From: Salinicola corii
Lineage (GTDB): Bacteria > Pseudomonadota > Gammaproteobacteria > Pseudomonadales > Halomonadaceae
Length of the DNA: 64,000 bases
Assembly: GCF_008298015.1 (NCBI RefSeq)
Contig: NZ_VTPX01000001.1
Location: forward strand, 620,001-684,000
Direction: 5' to 3'
Below are positions 55,718 to 64,000 of the stretch, piece after piece. The notes beneath the pieces were generated by a model. That model saw nothing but the letters and a program-made list of their open reading frames with translations, did not search any database and had not been told where the DNA came from. Numbering within the stretch: position 1 is the stretch's first letter; every line of letters begins with the position of its first letter. The translations under genes and the position numbers were made by a program.

Positions 55718-56185
55718 TTAGTTGATGATGATCATCGGCTGGTCGAACTCGACCGGCTCGCCATCCTCGACCAGGATCGCTTCGATCACGCCATCCTTGT
55801 CGGCTTCGATCTGGTTCATCATCTTCATCGCTTCGACGATACACACGGTATCGCCCTTCTTGACGCTCTGACCGGCTTCGACGAACGCCTTGGCGCCCGG
55901 TGCCGGCGACCGATAGAAAGTCCCGACCATGGGGGAGGTCACCGCGTGGCCCGTAGGCTGCACGGGAGCCGGCTCGGCGGGATCCGGTGCCGGCGTGGCT
56001 GCTGCACTGGGCCCCTGGGCTGCCGGTGCCATGGTTTGCGGCATGACCATCGGCTGCTGCATGGCACCGAAGCCATTGGGATGGCGACTGATGCGAACTG
56101 ACTCCTCACCTTCCTGGATTTCGATTTCGCTGATGTTGGACTCTTCCAGGAGTTCGATGAGTTTCTTGACCTTGCGTATATCCAT
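55718..56185 (-). CDS. accB: Biotin carboxyl carrier protein
   Basis: 155 residues. N-terminal [20 protein letters not shown], a flexible Ala/Pro linker (about 55-80) and the biotinyl domain with [20 protein letters not shown] and [20 protein letters not shown], where the Lys in EAMKM is biotinylated. It forms the accBC operon with accC. The protruding thumb of enteric AccB is present (YRSPAPGA). Confidence 0.96.
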   Translation of the reverse strand: MDIRKVKKLIELLEESNISEIEIQEGEESVRISRHPNGFGAMQQPMVMPQTMAPAAQGPSAAATPAPDPAEPAPVQPTGHAVTSPMVGTFYRSPAPGAKAFVEAGQSVKKGDTVCIVEAMKMMNQIEADKDGVIEAILVEDGEPVEFDQPMIIIN

Positions 56186-56277
56186 GGCGATGTCTCGGCT
56201 TGGTTGAATGTGACGGTTGAATGTGACGGCTGACCGCGATGGTGCCAGTCACCGAGTGCCCTTCGGCAGATAAAGAC

Positions 56278-56721
56278 TCAGGCGCGATCCAGTTGCGAAA
56301 GTGCGGCTTCCAACGCGAGGGTATAGCTCTCGGCTCCAAACCCGGCGATGACGCCTCGGGCGACGTCGGTGAAATAGGAGTGGGCGCGGAAGGGCTCGCG
56401 GGCGTGCACGTTGGAGAGATGCAGTTCGATGAACGGGATATCGACCCCGGTCAGCGCATCGCGCAACGCCACGCTGGTATGCGTGAAGGCAGCAGGGTTG
56501 AGCAGGATGAAATCGATGTTCTCCTGCCTTGCGCGGTGCACGCGCTCGACCAGCTCGTATTCGGCGTTGGATTGTAGCCACTCGAGTTGATGACCGGTGC
56601 TCAGCGCGCGCTCGGTCAGGCGCACCCGGATATCCTCCAGCGTGGTCGTGCCATACACCGCCGGCTCGCGAGTGCCGAGCAGATTCAGGTTGGGACCATT
56701 GAGAACCAGGAGTCTAGCCAT
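56278..56721 (-). CDS. aroQ: Type II 3-dehydroquinate dehydratase
   Basis: 147 residues from 56721; the longer frame to 56877 lacks a ribosome site. [20 protein letters not shown] with the catalytic Tyr, [20 protein letters not shown]-like block ([18 protein letters not shown]), [20 protein letters not shown]. It dehydrates dehydroquinate in the shikimate pathway. Upstream of accBC, the conserved aroQ-accB-accC order. Confidence 0.95.
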   Translation of the reverse strand: MARLLVLNGPNLNLLGTREPAVYGTTTLEDIRVRLTERALSTGHQLEWLQSNAEYELVERVHRARQENIDFILLNPAAFTHTSVALRDALTGVDIPFIELHLSNVHAREPFRAHSYFTDVARGVIAGFGAESYTLALEAALSQLDRA

Positions 56722-56888
56722 GACCGTCCTTGCGCTGTTAACCCGTTCATGAATTGCCGAGATCGCGTCACTTTGCTGCAAGATGGCGTCTTCGGCGCAC
56801 CGTTTTCGTTGGTGTCGAAGTTTGCCGAAAAAGACTGGGGGTGTCCACCCTGACCATCGAACGATGTTCGGTAACACATGGCCACGGG

Positions 56889-58895
56889 CTAAGAATCACG
56901 CGTCGGGCCGACAGGTCCGGTGTCCCGCACCCGTCGCTGCACCGCCTCCAGGTGGCTGGCCAGTGCCGAGGCATCGATTTCGCCCTGGACGCGTGCGTCG
57001 CGGATCTCCTTCCCGTCGGTGAAGAACAGCAGTCCCGGCGGCCCGAACAGGCTGTAGCGATCGAGCAGTTCCCGGCTGGCGGCCACATCCCGGGTGACAT
57101 CGGCGCGAAGTAGTGTGAAGTCGGCCAGACGATCGGCCACGGCTGGCTCGGGGAATACCCTCTGTTCCATCACCTTGCACGAAATGCACCAGTCGGCGCT
57201 GACGTCGACCATGACCGGGCGTCCCGCGGCGCGGGCCGACGCCAGCGCCGCATCGAGCTGGTCGAGATCGTCGACCGTCTGGAAGGTGGGGCGCGCCACG
57301 TCCGACGCCGTTCGTGCATCAATTCCGGTCAGGGGCTGCAACGGATCGCCACCGCCCTGGGCCGCACCCCATATCATCGCCGTGCCCCACACCAGCAGCG
57401 CCCAGCCCGCCGCCTGGCGTGCCCGTGGCCAGCCGGCAGCGGTTTTCATATCCAGCGCGCCGAGTGCCAGTGCGCACCCCAGCGTCAACGCGCCCCACAG
57501 CAGCAGGCCGATAGGGCCGGGCAGCAAGCGTTCGATCAGCCAGATGGCGACGCCGAGCAGCATCACGCCGAACATTGCCTTGACGCCCTGCATCCAGGCG
57601 CCGGTACGAGGCAACCACTGCCCACCAAAGGTACCGACCAGAATCAGCGGCACGCCCATCCCCAGCGCGAGTGCCAATAGCGCCAACGCGCCGCCCAGCG
57701 TCTCGCCGGTGGTGGAGATGAACACCAGCGCGCCGGCCAACGGTGCGGAAACACATGGTGACACCACCAGTACCGACAGGGCGCCGGCCGCTGCCAGTCC
57801 CGCTGGGCCGCTACGCTGGAGCCGGTTCTGCCAGGCGTCGACCCGCTGGCCGATCGCGCTGGGCAGGCGCAGGTCGAAAGCGCCGAACATCGCGATCGCG
57901 AACAGTGCGAACAGCAGCGCGAAGGGGATCAGTACCCAGCCCGACTGGAGCCGGGCCTGCAGATTGAGCGAAGCGCCGAACATGCCCATCAGCGTGCCGA
58001 GCAGGGTGAATGTAACGACCATGCCGGCGACGTAGCTTGCCGACAGCGCCAGCGCGCGCCCTCGCCGGGCGTTCTGGCCCACGATGATGGCGGTCAGGAT
58101 CGGCAGCATGGGGAGCACGCAGGGGGTGAAGGTCAGCCCCAGTCCGGCGAGGAAGAACAGACCCAGGGCGCTCAGGCCAATGCCGGCGTCGAGCAGTGAC
58201 CGGAATTGGCCGTCGGCACCGGCATTGGAGAGCGTCGAGGACTCGCCGGCCGCAGGTATCGGGGCCGGGGTCGACTGGACGCCATCGGAGGCGCGGGCGG
58301 GGTTGGCGAGTGGCACGTCGCCGCCGGATGCCGAAAAAGGATCGCCGGCATCCTGCCCGATCGGCGAAGCCTTGGCGTCACGGGTCGCGTCGGTATATGC
58401 CGCTGGCGGCGGGCCGGTCTTGGCCTCCAGCTTCCAGTGTTCGGGAGGGTAACAGAGCCCCGCGTCGGCGCAGCCCTGGAAGGTGAGGGTGATGGGGATC
58501 GAGCGATGGGTATCGGCGGCGTCCTCGACTTTCGATAGCGGCGCGCTGATCTCGACCTGGTCGTGAAAGACATGCACGTCGCCCAGGTACGGATCGTGCT
58601 TGAACTCGCCCGGCGGCAGGTCGAGCTTGCCCAGCGTCACGCCGGGTTGACGGCTCTCCAGCGCGAAACGGTGGCGATAGAGATAGTGGCCCGGTTCGTT
58701 GCGCATGCCGACGTAGACGCGTTCATCGTCATGCCAGGCGTAAGCGTGGAATGCCTGATCGACCGCGAGAAACTGCGCGTCGCTCTGGGCGAACGGGGGC
58801 TGCCGTTCCCGTTGAAGGGCATCGGCGTGGGCAGCGCCCAGCGGCACCGACAGACAGCAGCAAAACATCAAAACCAACCGGTAGAAACGCGACAT
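56889..58895 (-). CDS. dsbD: Thiol:disulfide interchange protein DsbD
   Basis: 668 residues. Signal peptide; periplasmic alpha domain with the redox pair in [15 protein letters not shown]; eight membrane segments with the intramembrane cysteines in [13 protein letters not shown] and [15 protein letters not shown]-terminal thioredoxin domain with [20 protein letters not shown]. It carries electrons from cytosolic thioredoxin to the periplasm for DsbC/DsbG and cytochrome c maturation. All three redox pairs are present. A long Ser/Ala/Pro linker separates the alpha and membrane domains. Confidence 0.95.
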   Translation of the reverse strand: MSRFYRLVLMFCCCLSVPLGAAHADALQRERQPPFAQSDAQFLAVDQAFHAYAWHDDERVYVGMRNEPGHYLYRHRFALESRQPGVTLGKLDLPPGEFKHDPYLGDVHVFHDQVEISAPLSKVEDAADTHRSIPITLTFQGCADAGLCYPPEHWKLEAKTGPPPAAYTDATRDAKASPIGQDAGDPFSASGGDVPLANPARASDGVQSTPAPIPAAGESSTLSNAGADGQFRSLLDAGIGLSALGLFFLAGLGLTFTPCVLPMLPILTAIIVGQNARRGRALALSASYVAGMVVTFTLLGTLMGMFGASLNLQARLQSGWVLIPFALLFALFAIAMFGAFDLRLPSAIGQRVDAWQNRLQRSGPAGLAAAGALSVLVVSPCVSAPLAGALVFISTTGETLGGALALLALALGMGVPLILVGTFGGQWLPRTGAWMQGVKAMFGVMLLGVAIWLIERLLPGPIGLLLWGALTLGCALALGALDMKTAAGWPRARQAAGWALLVWGTAMIWGAAQGGGDPLQPLTGIDARTASDVARPTFQTVDDLDQLDAALASARAAGRPVMVDVSADWCISCKVMEQRVFPEPAVADRLADFTLLRADVTRDVAASRELLDRYSLFGPPGLLFFTDGKEIRDARVQGEIDASALASHLEAVQRRVRDTGPVGPTRDS

Positions 58896-59182
58896 TCGTT
58901 AATGGGTATCCCGACGACGGTTGAGGCTTGGCCCTGACGGGCTGGCGTTGGCGGCAAAGCAGTGTGAATCGATGCGTCTTTCGATCGTGCGGGCGCGGAA
59001 AAGTGCCATCGATCCCACCGGTGGGCCCGGCCCGGCATGCAGCGAAAGGCGGGCTGCGCGTTACGGGGAGCATGATAGGATAGAGTCATATCGTCTCCCA
59101 ACCCCGTTCCGGTCGAGCCTGGCTACCGCAGATGGCCTTTCTCGACATGTTTTCCAACCTCTCGAAATGACAAGGATCGTCC

Positions 59183-60214
59183 ATGGCTCTATTTCGCAAG
59201 AAGAAGGCGCCACTGTCGCGCACCGAGGTTCTCGAAACGCCTCAGTACGGCTGGATCTGGAAGCCGTTGGTGGGGTTGGTCGCCATCTACCTGCTGGTCT
59301 GTATCGTTCTCGGTATCTGGTGGAGCTGGACGCCCGCGCCCATGGACCCGAAGCAGGCGGTCGAGATGCAGCGGGGCTTCCCCCAGAGTGTCGATACCGG
59401 CGGAGGGGAGAAACCGGTGCCGCCGGGCGAAGCCTTGCTGGCCAGCAATATCGCGATTCTGGATACGCTGCTCCACAAGCCGGGCGGTTACCTGCGCAAT
59501 GACGTGATGCCACCGGGGCTGTGGCTCGACAACATGCCCAACTGGGAGGCGGGCGTCACTCGACAGGTGCGCGACGCGGTCGCCATGCTGGGCGGCGCGC
59601 TGACCGTGGGTAATGCGCCCTTGAGCCAGGCCAGCGAGTCGCTGGGCGGCGATCTCGACAGCTGGCGCTGGCCAGCGTCCGAGACTCTCCTGAAATCGGC
59701 GCGCAATAATCTGGGCGAAGCTTTCACCGCACTGGAAAACAGTGCCGGACCGGGCGCCCCGACCCAGGATGCGGCGGCATCGACCGAGCCGGCTGCTGTG
59801 CCCGATGCCGCAGCGCTGACCGAGTGGCTGGCCCAGGTCCAGCAGCGGTTGCGGACCCAGACCCGGCAACTGGCTGCCAACGTTGGCCAGTCGCCGAATG
59901 GCGATCAGCAGACCGACAGCACGCCCTGGCTTCGAATCGACAATGTGTTCTTCGAGGCGCGTGGAACGACCTGGGCGCTGGCGCAACTGCTGCAGGCCGC
60001 CAGGATCGACTATGCCGACGTGATCGATGGCAGCGGCGTCGGTGCCGATTTCGACCAGCTCGTCGCGGAGTTGAAGAGTTCTCAGGCCCGCGTCTGGAGT
60101 CCGGTCATTCTCAACGGCTCCGGGTTTGGACTGTTCGCCAATCATTCGCTGATGATGGCCAACTACACGGTGCGGGCGTCCCAACTTGTCGAGAAGATCC
60201 GCAGTCGGCTCTGA
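59183..60214 (+). CDS. DUF2333 inner-membrane protein
   Basis: 343 residues. One N-terminal membrane segment (WKPLVGLVAIYLLVCIVLGI) follows a short basic cytosolic tail; the rest is periplasmic. The block PKQAVEMQRGFPQSVDTGGG, PGGYLRNDVMPPGLWLDNMP and NWEAGVTRQVRDAVAMLGG is the DUF2333 signature. The family is common in Pseudomonas and Halomonas relatives with no known function. Divergent from dsbD and followed by a hairpin before convergent ppa. Confidence 0.88.
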   Translation: MALFRKKKAPLSRTEVLETPQYGWIWKPLVGLVAIYLLVCIVLGIWWSWTPAPMDPKQAVEMQRGFPQSVDTGGGEKPVPPGEALLASNIAILDTLLHKPGGYLRNDVMPPGLWLDNMPNWEAGVTRQVRDAVAMLGGALTVGNAPLSQASESLGGDLDSWRWPASETLLKSARNNLGEAFTALENSAGPGAPTQDAAASTEPAAVPDAAALTEWLAQVQQRLRTQTRQLAANVGQSPNGDQQTDSTPWLRIDNVFFEARGTTWALAQLLQAARIDYADVIDGSGVGADFDQLVAELKSSQARVWSPVILNGSGFGLFANHSLMMANYTVRASQLVEKIRSRL

Positions 60215-60252
60215 GTGTCATCCATACGGACCTTTCGTCGCCTGCAATGCAG

Positions 60253-60285
60253 AACGCCGCTCCGGTCAGCGACCGGGGCGGCGTT
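60253..60285. terminator. Convergent hairpin DUF2333/ppa
   Basis: AACGCCGC (60253-60260) pairs with GCGGCGTT (60278-60285), with inner CCGGTC (60262-60267)/GACCGG (60271-60276). Long GC-rich stem but little T-tract. Confidence 0.6.
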
Positions 60286-60318
60286 GTCTGATGGCGAGCT
60301 AAGCACGCCTCCTCGTCG

Positions 60319-60849
60319 TTATTCGTTCTCGTAGGCGCTGACGGCTTTCTCGATGGCCTTGCGGGCCGCGTCGGCGCCGTCCCAGGAGTCGATCTTGACC
60401 CACTTGCCTTTCTCGAGATCCTTGTAGTTCTCGAAGAAGTGGGCGATCTGCTGACGCAGCAGCTCGGGCAGGTCCGTGACCTCGTGCACGTCGTCGTAGA
60501 GCGCGCTCAGCTTCTCGTGGGGCACGCATACCAGCTTGGCGTCCTCGCCGGCTTCGTCCGACATGTTCAGCACACCCACCGGGCGGGCGCGGATCACGCT
60601 ACCTGGCTGAACCGGGTAGGGCGTGACCACCAGAGCGTCGAGAGGGTCGCCATCGTCGGCCAGTGTGTTCGGGATGAAACCGTAGTTGGCTGGATAGAAC
60701 ATCGGCGTGGCCATGAAGCGGTCGACCACCAGTGCGTCCATCTCCTTGTCGATTTCATACTTGATCGGTGCGTGGTTGGCGGGAATCTCGATCGCCACGT
60801 ACACGTCGTTGGGGAGATCCTTTCCGGCGGGAATCTTGTCGAAACTCAT
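60319..60849 (-). CDS. ppa: Inorganic pyrophosphatase, family I
   Basis: 176 residues. [20 protein letters not shown], the metal-binding [20 protein letters not shown] and [16 protein letters not shown] are diagnostic of the soluble magnesium enzyme. It hydrolyses pyrophosphate from biosynthesis in the cytosol. It is convergent with the DUF2333 gene and divergent from the PP2C-kinase gene. Confidence 0.97.
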   Translation of the reverse strand: MSFDKIPAGKDLPNDVYVAIEIPANHAPIKYEIDKEMDALVVDRFMATPMFYPANYGFIPNTLADDGDPLDALVVTPYPVQPGSVIRARPVGVLNMSDEAGEDAKLVCVPHEKLSALYDDVHEVTDLPELLRQQIAHFFENYKDLEKGKWVKIDSWDGADAARKAIEKAVSAYENE

Positions 60850-61050
60850 CGTTGAGTCCTTGCGGTTTGCAGGTTGAACACCAGCGGGCGAAAATCCGGG
60901 GAATTATACGAACAGGCTAGGCCGATTACCAACCCGGGCCACGAACCGCCATCCGGAAATATCGACATCGAGACGCCGATGTCGCTGGTGGTGTCGGCCC
61001 CCGGGGCAGGGACATCCCTTACCATTCGTCGACCAATCGGGAGAAAGCCG

Positions 61051-62766
61051 TTGTCGAAAAGCTCACTGTCGTTGACCTATGGTCAGGCCTTCGTCGCACC
61101 GGATCTGCATCGTCATCGTAGCTCGATGTCGGTTCAGGTTCCTCAGGGCGAGCAGTTGGTCTCCAAGGGTGGCTGTGCGCTGATCAGCGACTCCACCTGG
61201 CGTAACTCGATCGCCAAGCAGGCCGGCGATCTCAGTGTGCGGGGATTCCTCGCCGACTACTACTCGACCCCTGAGCACTGGGACATCAAGACCTCCGCGA
61301 CCCGCGTGCTGCGTGCCCTGAATAGCTGGTGCCACAGTCAGAGCGGCTATATCGAAGGGGGAAGTTACATCTGCTCGCTGTCGGCGATGATCTTTCATCA
61401 GCATGACGCCCACCTGTTCCACATGGGTGACACCCTGGTCTACCGCATCCGGGGAGCGGAGTTCGAGCAACTGACGCGGGATCACGTTACCGACCTGGGC
61501 GGATATCGCTATCCTTCCCGAGCGCTAGGGATGGATGGCCACGTGGACATCGACTACTCCACCTTTTCGCTCAAGCAGGGCGATCTGTTCCTGTTCATGA
61601 CCCAGGCGGTCCGCGGCACTCTGGTGCCATCGGAGTATGTGCAACTGATTCGGGCCGATGTCAGTGACCTGGACGCCGCTTGCGAGCGTCTTGCCGAGGC
61701 AGCTAACCAGAGGGCGATCGAGCGCGGATATAACGCCAACCAGTTCTGTTTCCAGCTGGTACGTGTCGATCGGCTCTCGGACGATGAACCGGACGAGCCG
61801 CCGCGCGTCTTTCACCATCTACCGGTACCGCCGGAGTTGTCCAAGGGCGAACGGCTCGACGGCCTGGAAGTCGTCGATATCCTGTCCCGAACCGCCAAGG
61901 CCCGACTCTACCGTGTACGGGACGTGCGCAGCGGGCGCGAGATGGTGATGAAAGCGCCCAGCCCCGAGCTCTCCACGCGCAATGTTTATCTCGAGCACTT
62001 CGGCTTGCAGCAGTGGGTTGTCGAAAGGGTCAACTCGCCGTTCGTGGTCAAGGTGATGGAACCTGCTCGGCCACGACGTTATCTCTACTACTTGATGAGC
62101 TACGTCGATGGCGAGACATTGACCGAGTGGCTGGGACGACATCCCCAGGCCAGTTTCGAGCAGCGTCTCGAAATCGCGCGCCAATTGGTCAAGGCAGTGC
62201 AGGCGCTACACCGACACGACGTACTACACCAGCACATTCACCCTGACAACATCCTGATCGACCGGCATGGTAACCTGCTGCTGACCGATTTCGGGGCTTG
62301 CCACAAGCGCGAGGGCGACGCTCAGGGTGAAGCACGTCAACTGGCGCGTCAGGTCGGGCTGACCGAACACAGCGCGCCGGAGTACGCGTTGGACACCGAG
62401 GTCGGTCGGCGCAGCGACCAGTATTCATTGGCTTCCACTATCTACTGGATGCTCACCGGTCACTTGCCTTATACCCTCCTGCCCAATCATCTGCGTAGCC
62501 ATACCGATCTGGAGCAGATGACCTACCGGCGCGCGCACTTGAGCAATCCGGCGATCAGCGGTGATCTCGACGATGCGCTGCGCCGCTCCCTCGATCCGCT
62601 GCGGGCGCTTAGGTTCCGTCGCATCACGGAGCTTGCCTACCATCTTCGCCCAGCTCCGAAAAGCGACGAAGAAAGGCGGCGTCCGTGGCGGGAGCCGGCT
62701 AACGTGTGGCAGGCCATCGCCACCGTACTGCTGCTACTGCTGATTCTGTCCTGGTGGTTGAAGTAA
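61051..62766 (+). CDS. PP2C-kinase fusion with degenerate catalytic sites
   Basis: 571 residues from TTG 61051 (GGGAGA 6 nt upstream), which gives the family-typical opening MSKSSLSLTYGQA; an ATG-free extension to 60874 is less likely. Residues 1-235 are PP2C-like, 270-540 a Ser/Thr-kinase fold, 551-571 a C-terminal membrane anchor (AIATVLLLLLILSWW). The PP2C metal-site DGVS is replaced by DSTW (D47) and TDGV by TQAV (Q185); the early N-E-D motif is also gone. In the kinase, K301 (MVMKAPS) and D413-F-G are kept but HRDIKPEN is HQHIHPDN, lacking the catalytic Asp. It is probably a membrane-tethered pseudoenzyme. Confidence 0.82.
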   Translation: MSKSSLSLTYGQAFVAPDLHRHRSSMSVQVPQGEQLVSKGGCALISDSTWRNSIAKQAGDLSVRGFLADYYSTPEHWDIKTSATRVLRALNSWCHSQSGYIEGGSYICSLSAMIFHQHDAHLFHMGDTLVYRIRGAEFEQLTRDHVTDLGGYRYPSRALGMDGHVDIDYSTFSLKQGDLFLFMTQAVRGTLVPSEYVQLIRADVSDLDAACERLAEAANQRAIERGYNANQFCFQLVRVDRLSDDEPDEPPRVFHHLPVPPELSKGERLDGLEVVDILSRTAKARLYRVRDVRSGREMVMKAPSPELSTRNVYLEHFGLQQWVVERVNSPFVVKVMEPARPRRYLYYLMSYVDGETLTEWLGRHPQASFEQRLEIARQLVKAVQALHRHDVLHQHIHPDNILIDRHGNLLLTDFGACHKREGDAQGEARQLARQVGLTEHSAPEYALDTEVGRRSDQYSLASTIYWMLTGHLPYTLLPNHLRSHTDLEQMTYRRAHLSNPAISGDLDDALRRSLDPLRALRFRRITELAYHLRPAPKSDEERRRPWREPANVWQAIATVLLLLLILSWWLK

Positions 62767-62828
62767 CGCCTCAGACCTCGCAGGGGGTGGCGTTTGAGGC
62801 GCCGTGAAAACGGGGCGAGAAAAAGAAG

Positions 62829-62851
62829 AGGGCGCCGCGATGGCGCCCTCC
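62829..62851 (-). terminator. Terminator after the TRAP permease gene
   Basis: GAGGGCGCC (62829-62837) pairs with GGCGCCCTC (62843-62851); the A-rich flank before it (62821-62828) supplies a U-rich tail on the minus strand. It also lies downstream of the PP2C-kinase gene. Confidence 0.75.
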
Positions 62852-62884
62852 ATGGTTGCGTCGTATGCGAACTGGTCTCGTCCG

Positions 62885-64000
62885 CTACGGCATCCCCAGC
62901 CAGTTCGGCAAACCGAGTGACAGGAAGGGCACGTAGGTCACCAGCAGCAGGAAGCCGAGCAGCAGGAACAGCCACGGCGTTGCCGCTCGGATCGTGCGCG
63001 TCAACGGCATGCCGGTGACGGCCGAAGCCACGAACAGGTTCAGGCCCACCGGTGGCGTCACCAGGCCGATCTCCATGTTGACCACCATGATGATGCCGAA
63101 GTGGATCGGGTCGATGCCCAATTGGGCGGCGACCGGGAACAGGATCGGGGCCAGGATCAGAATGATCGCCGACGGTTCCATGAACGACCCCGCCGCCAGT
63201 AGCACGATATTCACCACCAGCAGAAAGGTGATCGGCGAGAAACCTTGTTCAACGACCCACGCCGTGATGGTCTGCGGGATCTGCTCCGTGGTCAGGACAT
63301 GGGCGAACAGCATCGCGTTGGCGATGATGAACATCAGCACCACCGACAGCTTGGCGGCGTCGAGCAGCACGCCGGGACACTGCCTGATGGTGATGTCGCG
63401 ATAGACGAACAGCGCGACGAAGCCGGCATAGACCGCGGCCACGGCAGCGGCTTCGGTTGGCGTGAAGAACCCGCCGTAGATGCCGCCCAGCACGATCACG
63501 ATGGTCAGCAGCCCCCAGCTCGCCTTGCGGGCGGTGGCGAGGAACTCGCCGACCGACGGACGCGGCAGGGCTGGCATCTTCTTGATCCGAGCGACGATGT
63601 AGATCGCGACCATCAGGATCAGGCCCAGCAACAGACCGGGTACGATGCCCGCGACGAAGATCTTGCCGACGGAGCTTTCGGTGACCGTGGCGTAGACCAC
63701 CATCACGATGGAGGGCGGGATCAGGATGCCCAGAGTGCCGGCGTTGCAGACGATGCCGGTGGCAAAATCCTTGGTGTAGCCAGATCGCGCCATCCCGGCG
63801 ATGACCACCGAACCGACGGCGGCGACCGTGGCCGGAGATGAACCGGAAAGGGCCGCGAACATCACGCAGGCGAGCACCGAGGCGATCGCCAGGCCGCCGC
63901 GGATGTGGCCGACGCAGGCGTTGGCGAAATTGATCAGGCGTCTCGCCACGCCGCCGCTGGTCATGAAGGCGCCGGCGAGAATGAAGAACGGGATCGCCAG
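62885..64000 (-). CDS. TRAP transporter large permease DctM (partial)
   Basis: At least 371 residues; the 5' end lies beyond the window edge, where the frame is still open (LAIPFFILAGAFMTSG-like N-terminal block at the edge). DctM features: GSSPATVAAVGSVVIAGMAR, CNAGTLGILIPPSIVMVVYA, GGFFTPTEAAAVAAVYAGFV and MEIGLVTPPVGLNLFVASAV. It is the large membrane subunit of a sodium-driven solute importer with periplasmic binding protein; ectoine, C4-dicarboxylate or another acid is possible. The partner genes dctQ and dctP should be upstream, outside the window. Confidence 0.92.
   Translation of the reverse strand: MAIPFFILAGAFMTSGGVARRLINFANACVGHIRGGLAIASVLACVMFAALSGSSPATVAAVGSVVIAGMARSGYTKDFATGIVCNAGTLGILIPPSIVMVVYATVTESSVGKIFVAGIVPGLLLGLILMVAIYIVARIKKMPALPRPSVGEFLATARKASWGLLTIVIVLGGIYGGFFTPTEAAAVAAVYAGFVALFVYRDITIRQCPGVLLDAAKLSVVLMFIIANAMLFAHVLTTEQIPQTITAWVVEQGFSPITFLLVVNIVLLAAGSFMEPSAIILILAPILFPVAAQLGIDPIHFGIIMVVNMEIGLVTPPVGLNLFVASAVTGMPLTRTIRAATPWLFLLLGFLLLVTYVPFLSLGLPNWLGMP

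Overview
The window looks like the chromosome of a high-GC, salt-tolerant gammaproteobacterium, most likely of the Halomonadaceae. The supporting signs are a BCCT compatible-solute transporter, a TRAP carboxylate/solute permease, gene neighbourhoods shared with Pseudomonas (serS-cysG, trpGDC, dusB-fis-purH, accBC-aroQ), and roughly 60-65 percent GC with strong GC3 bias. The genus is inference; no rRNA is present.

Positions 1 to about 9.8 kb are the early (recombination and DNA-modification) operon of a temperate phage. It starts at a strong promoter whose spacer is a perfect palindromic operator. It then carries small phage proteins, a Rad52/ERF-like annealing protein with a coiled-coil partner, a DNA-binding regulator, a C5 cytosine methyltransferase with five internal repeats, an N6-adenine methyltransferase, an RdgC homologue and an AlpA/excisionase-like protein. 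Probable lysogenic cargo genes are interspersed: two secreted cysteine-containing proteins and an AT-richer gene with a C2H2-like finger. Many of these genes are preceded by a hairpin, a T-tract and a GGAG ribosome site. No integrase follows the excisionase; the phage DNA runs straight into trpG.

9.9-12.4 kb: trpGDC (tryptophan synthesis). 12.5-18.2 kb, minus strand: a CPA1/RCK cation antiporter, trxC, and a YdiJ-type FAD/FeS dehydrogenase. 18.5-24.1 kb: serS, a CysG-like methyltransferase whose N-terminal domain has decayed, and a cNMP/CBS/DUF294 protein overlapping a DEDD exonuclease. 24.1-28.0 kb: a BCCT transporter and an acyl-CoA dehydrogenase with a PsrA-like box.

28.2-40.2 kb is a continuous urea-use locus: a sigma-54 promoter with NtrC-like half-sites, urtABCDE (urea ABC importer), ureDABCEFG (urease and its nickel assembly factors) and a HupE/UreJ nickel permease, with many 4-nt overlaps. 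It is followed by a DUF1206 gene remnant, a DUF535 protein and a polar amino-acid (cystine-type) ABC transporter.

44.6-45.2 kb holds a previously uncalled CsrB/RsmZ-like sRNA (several GGA-loop hairpins, strong promoter, terminator) and tRNA-Leu(UAG). Housekeeping genes follow: comF, srkA, folE, a small CSD-like membrane protein, gabD, and, on the minus strand, dusB-fis-purH, prmA, accBC, aroQ and dsbD; then a DUF2333 protein and ppa. The end of the window has a PP2C-kinase fusion in which the key catalytic residues of both halves are replaced, and a TRAP DctM permease cut by the window edge.
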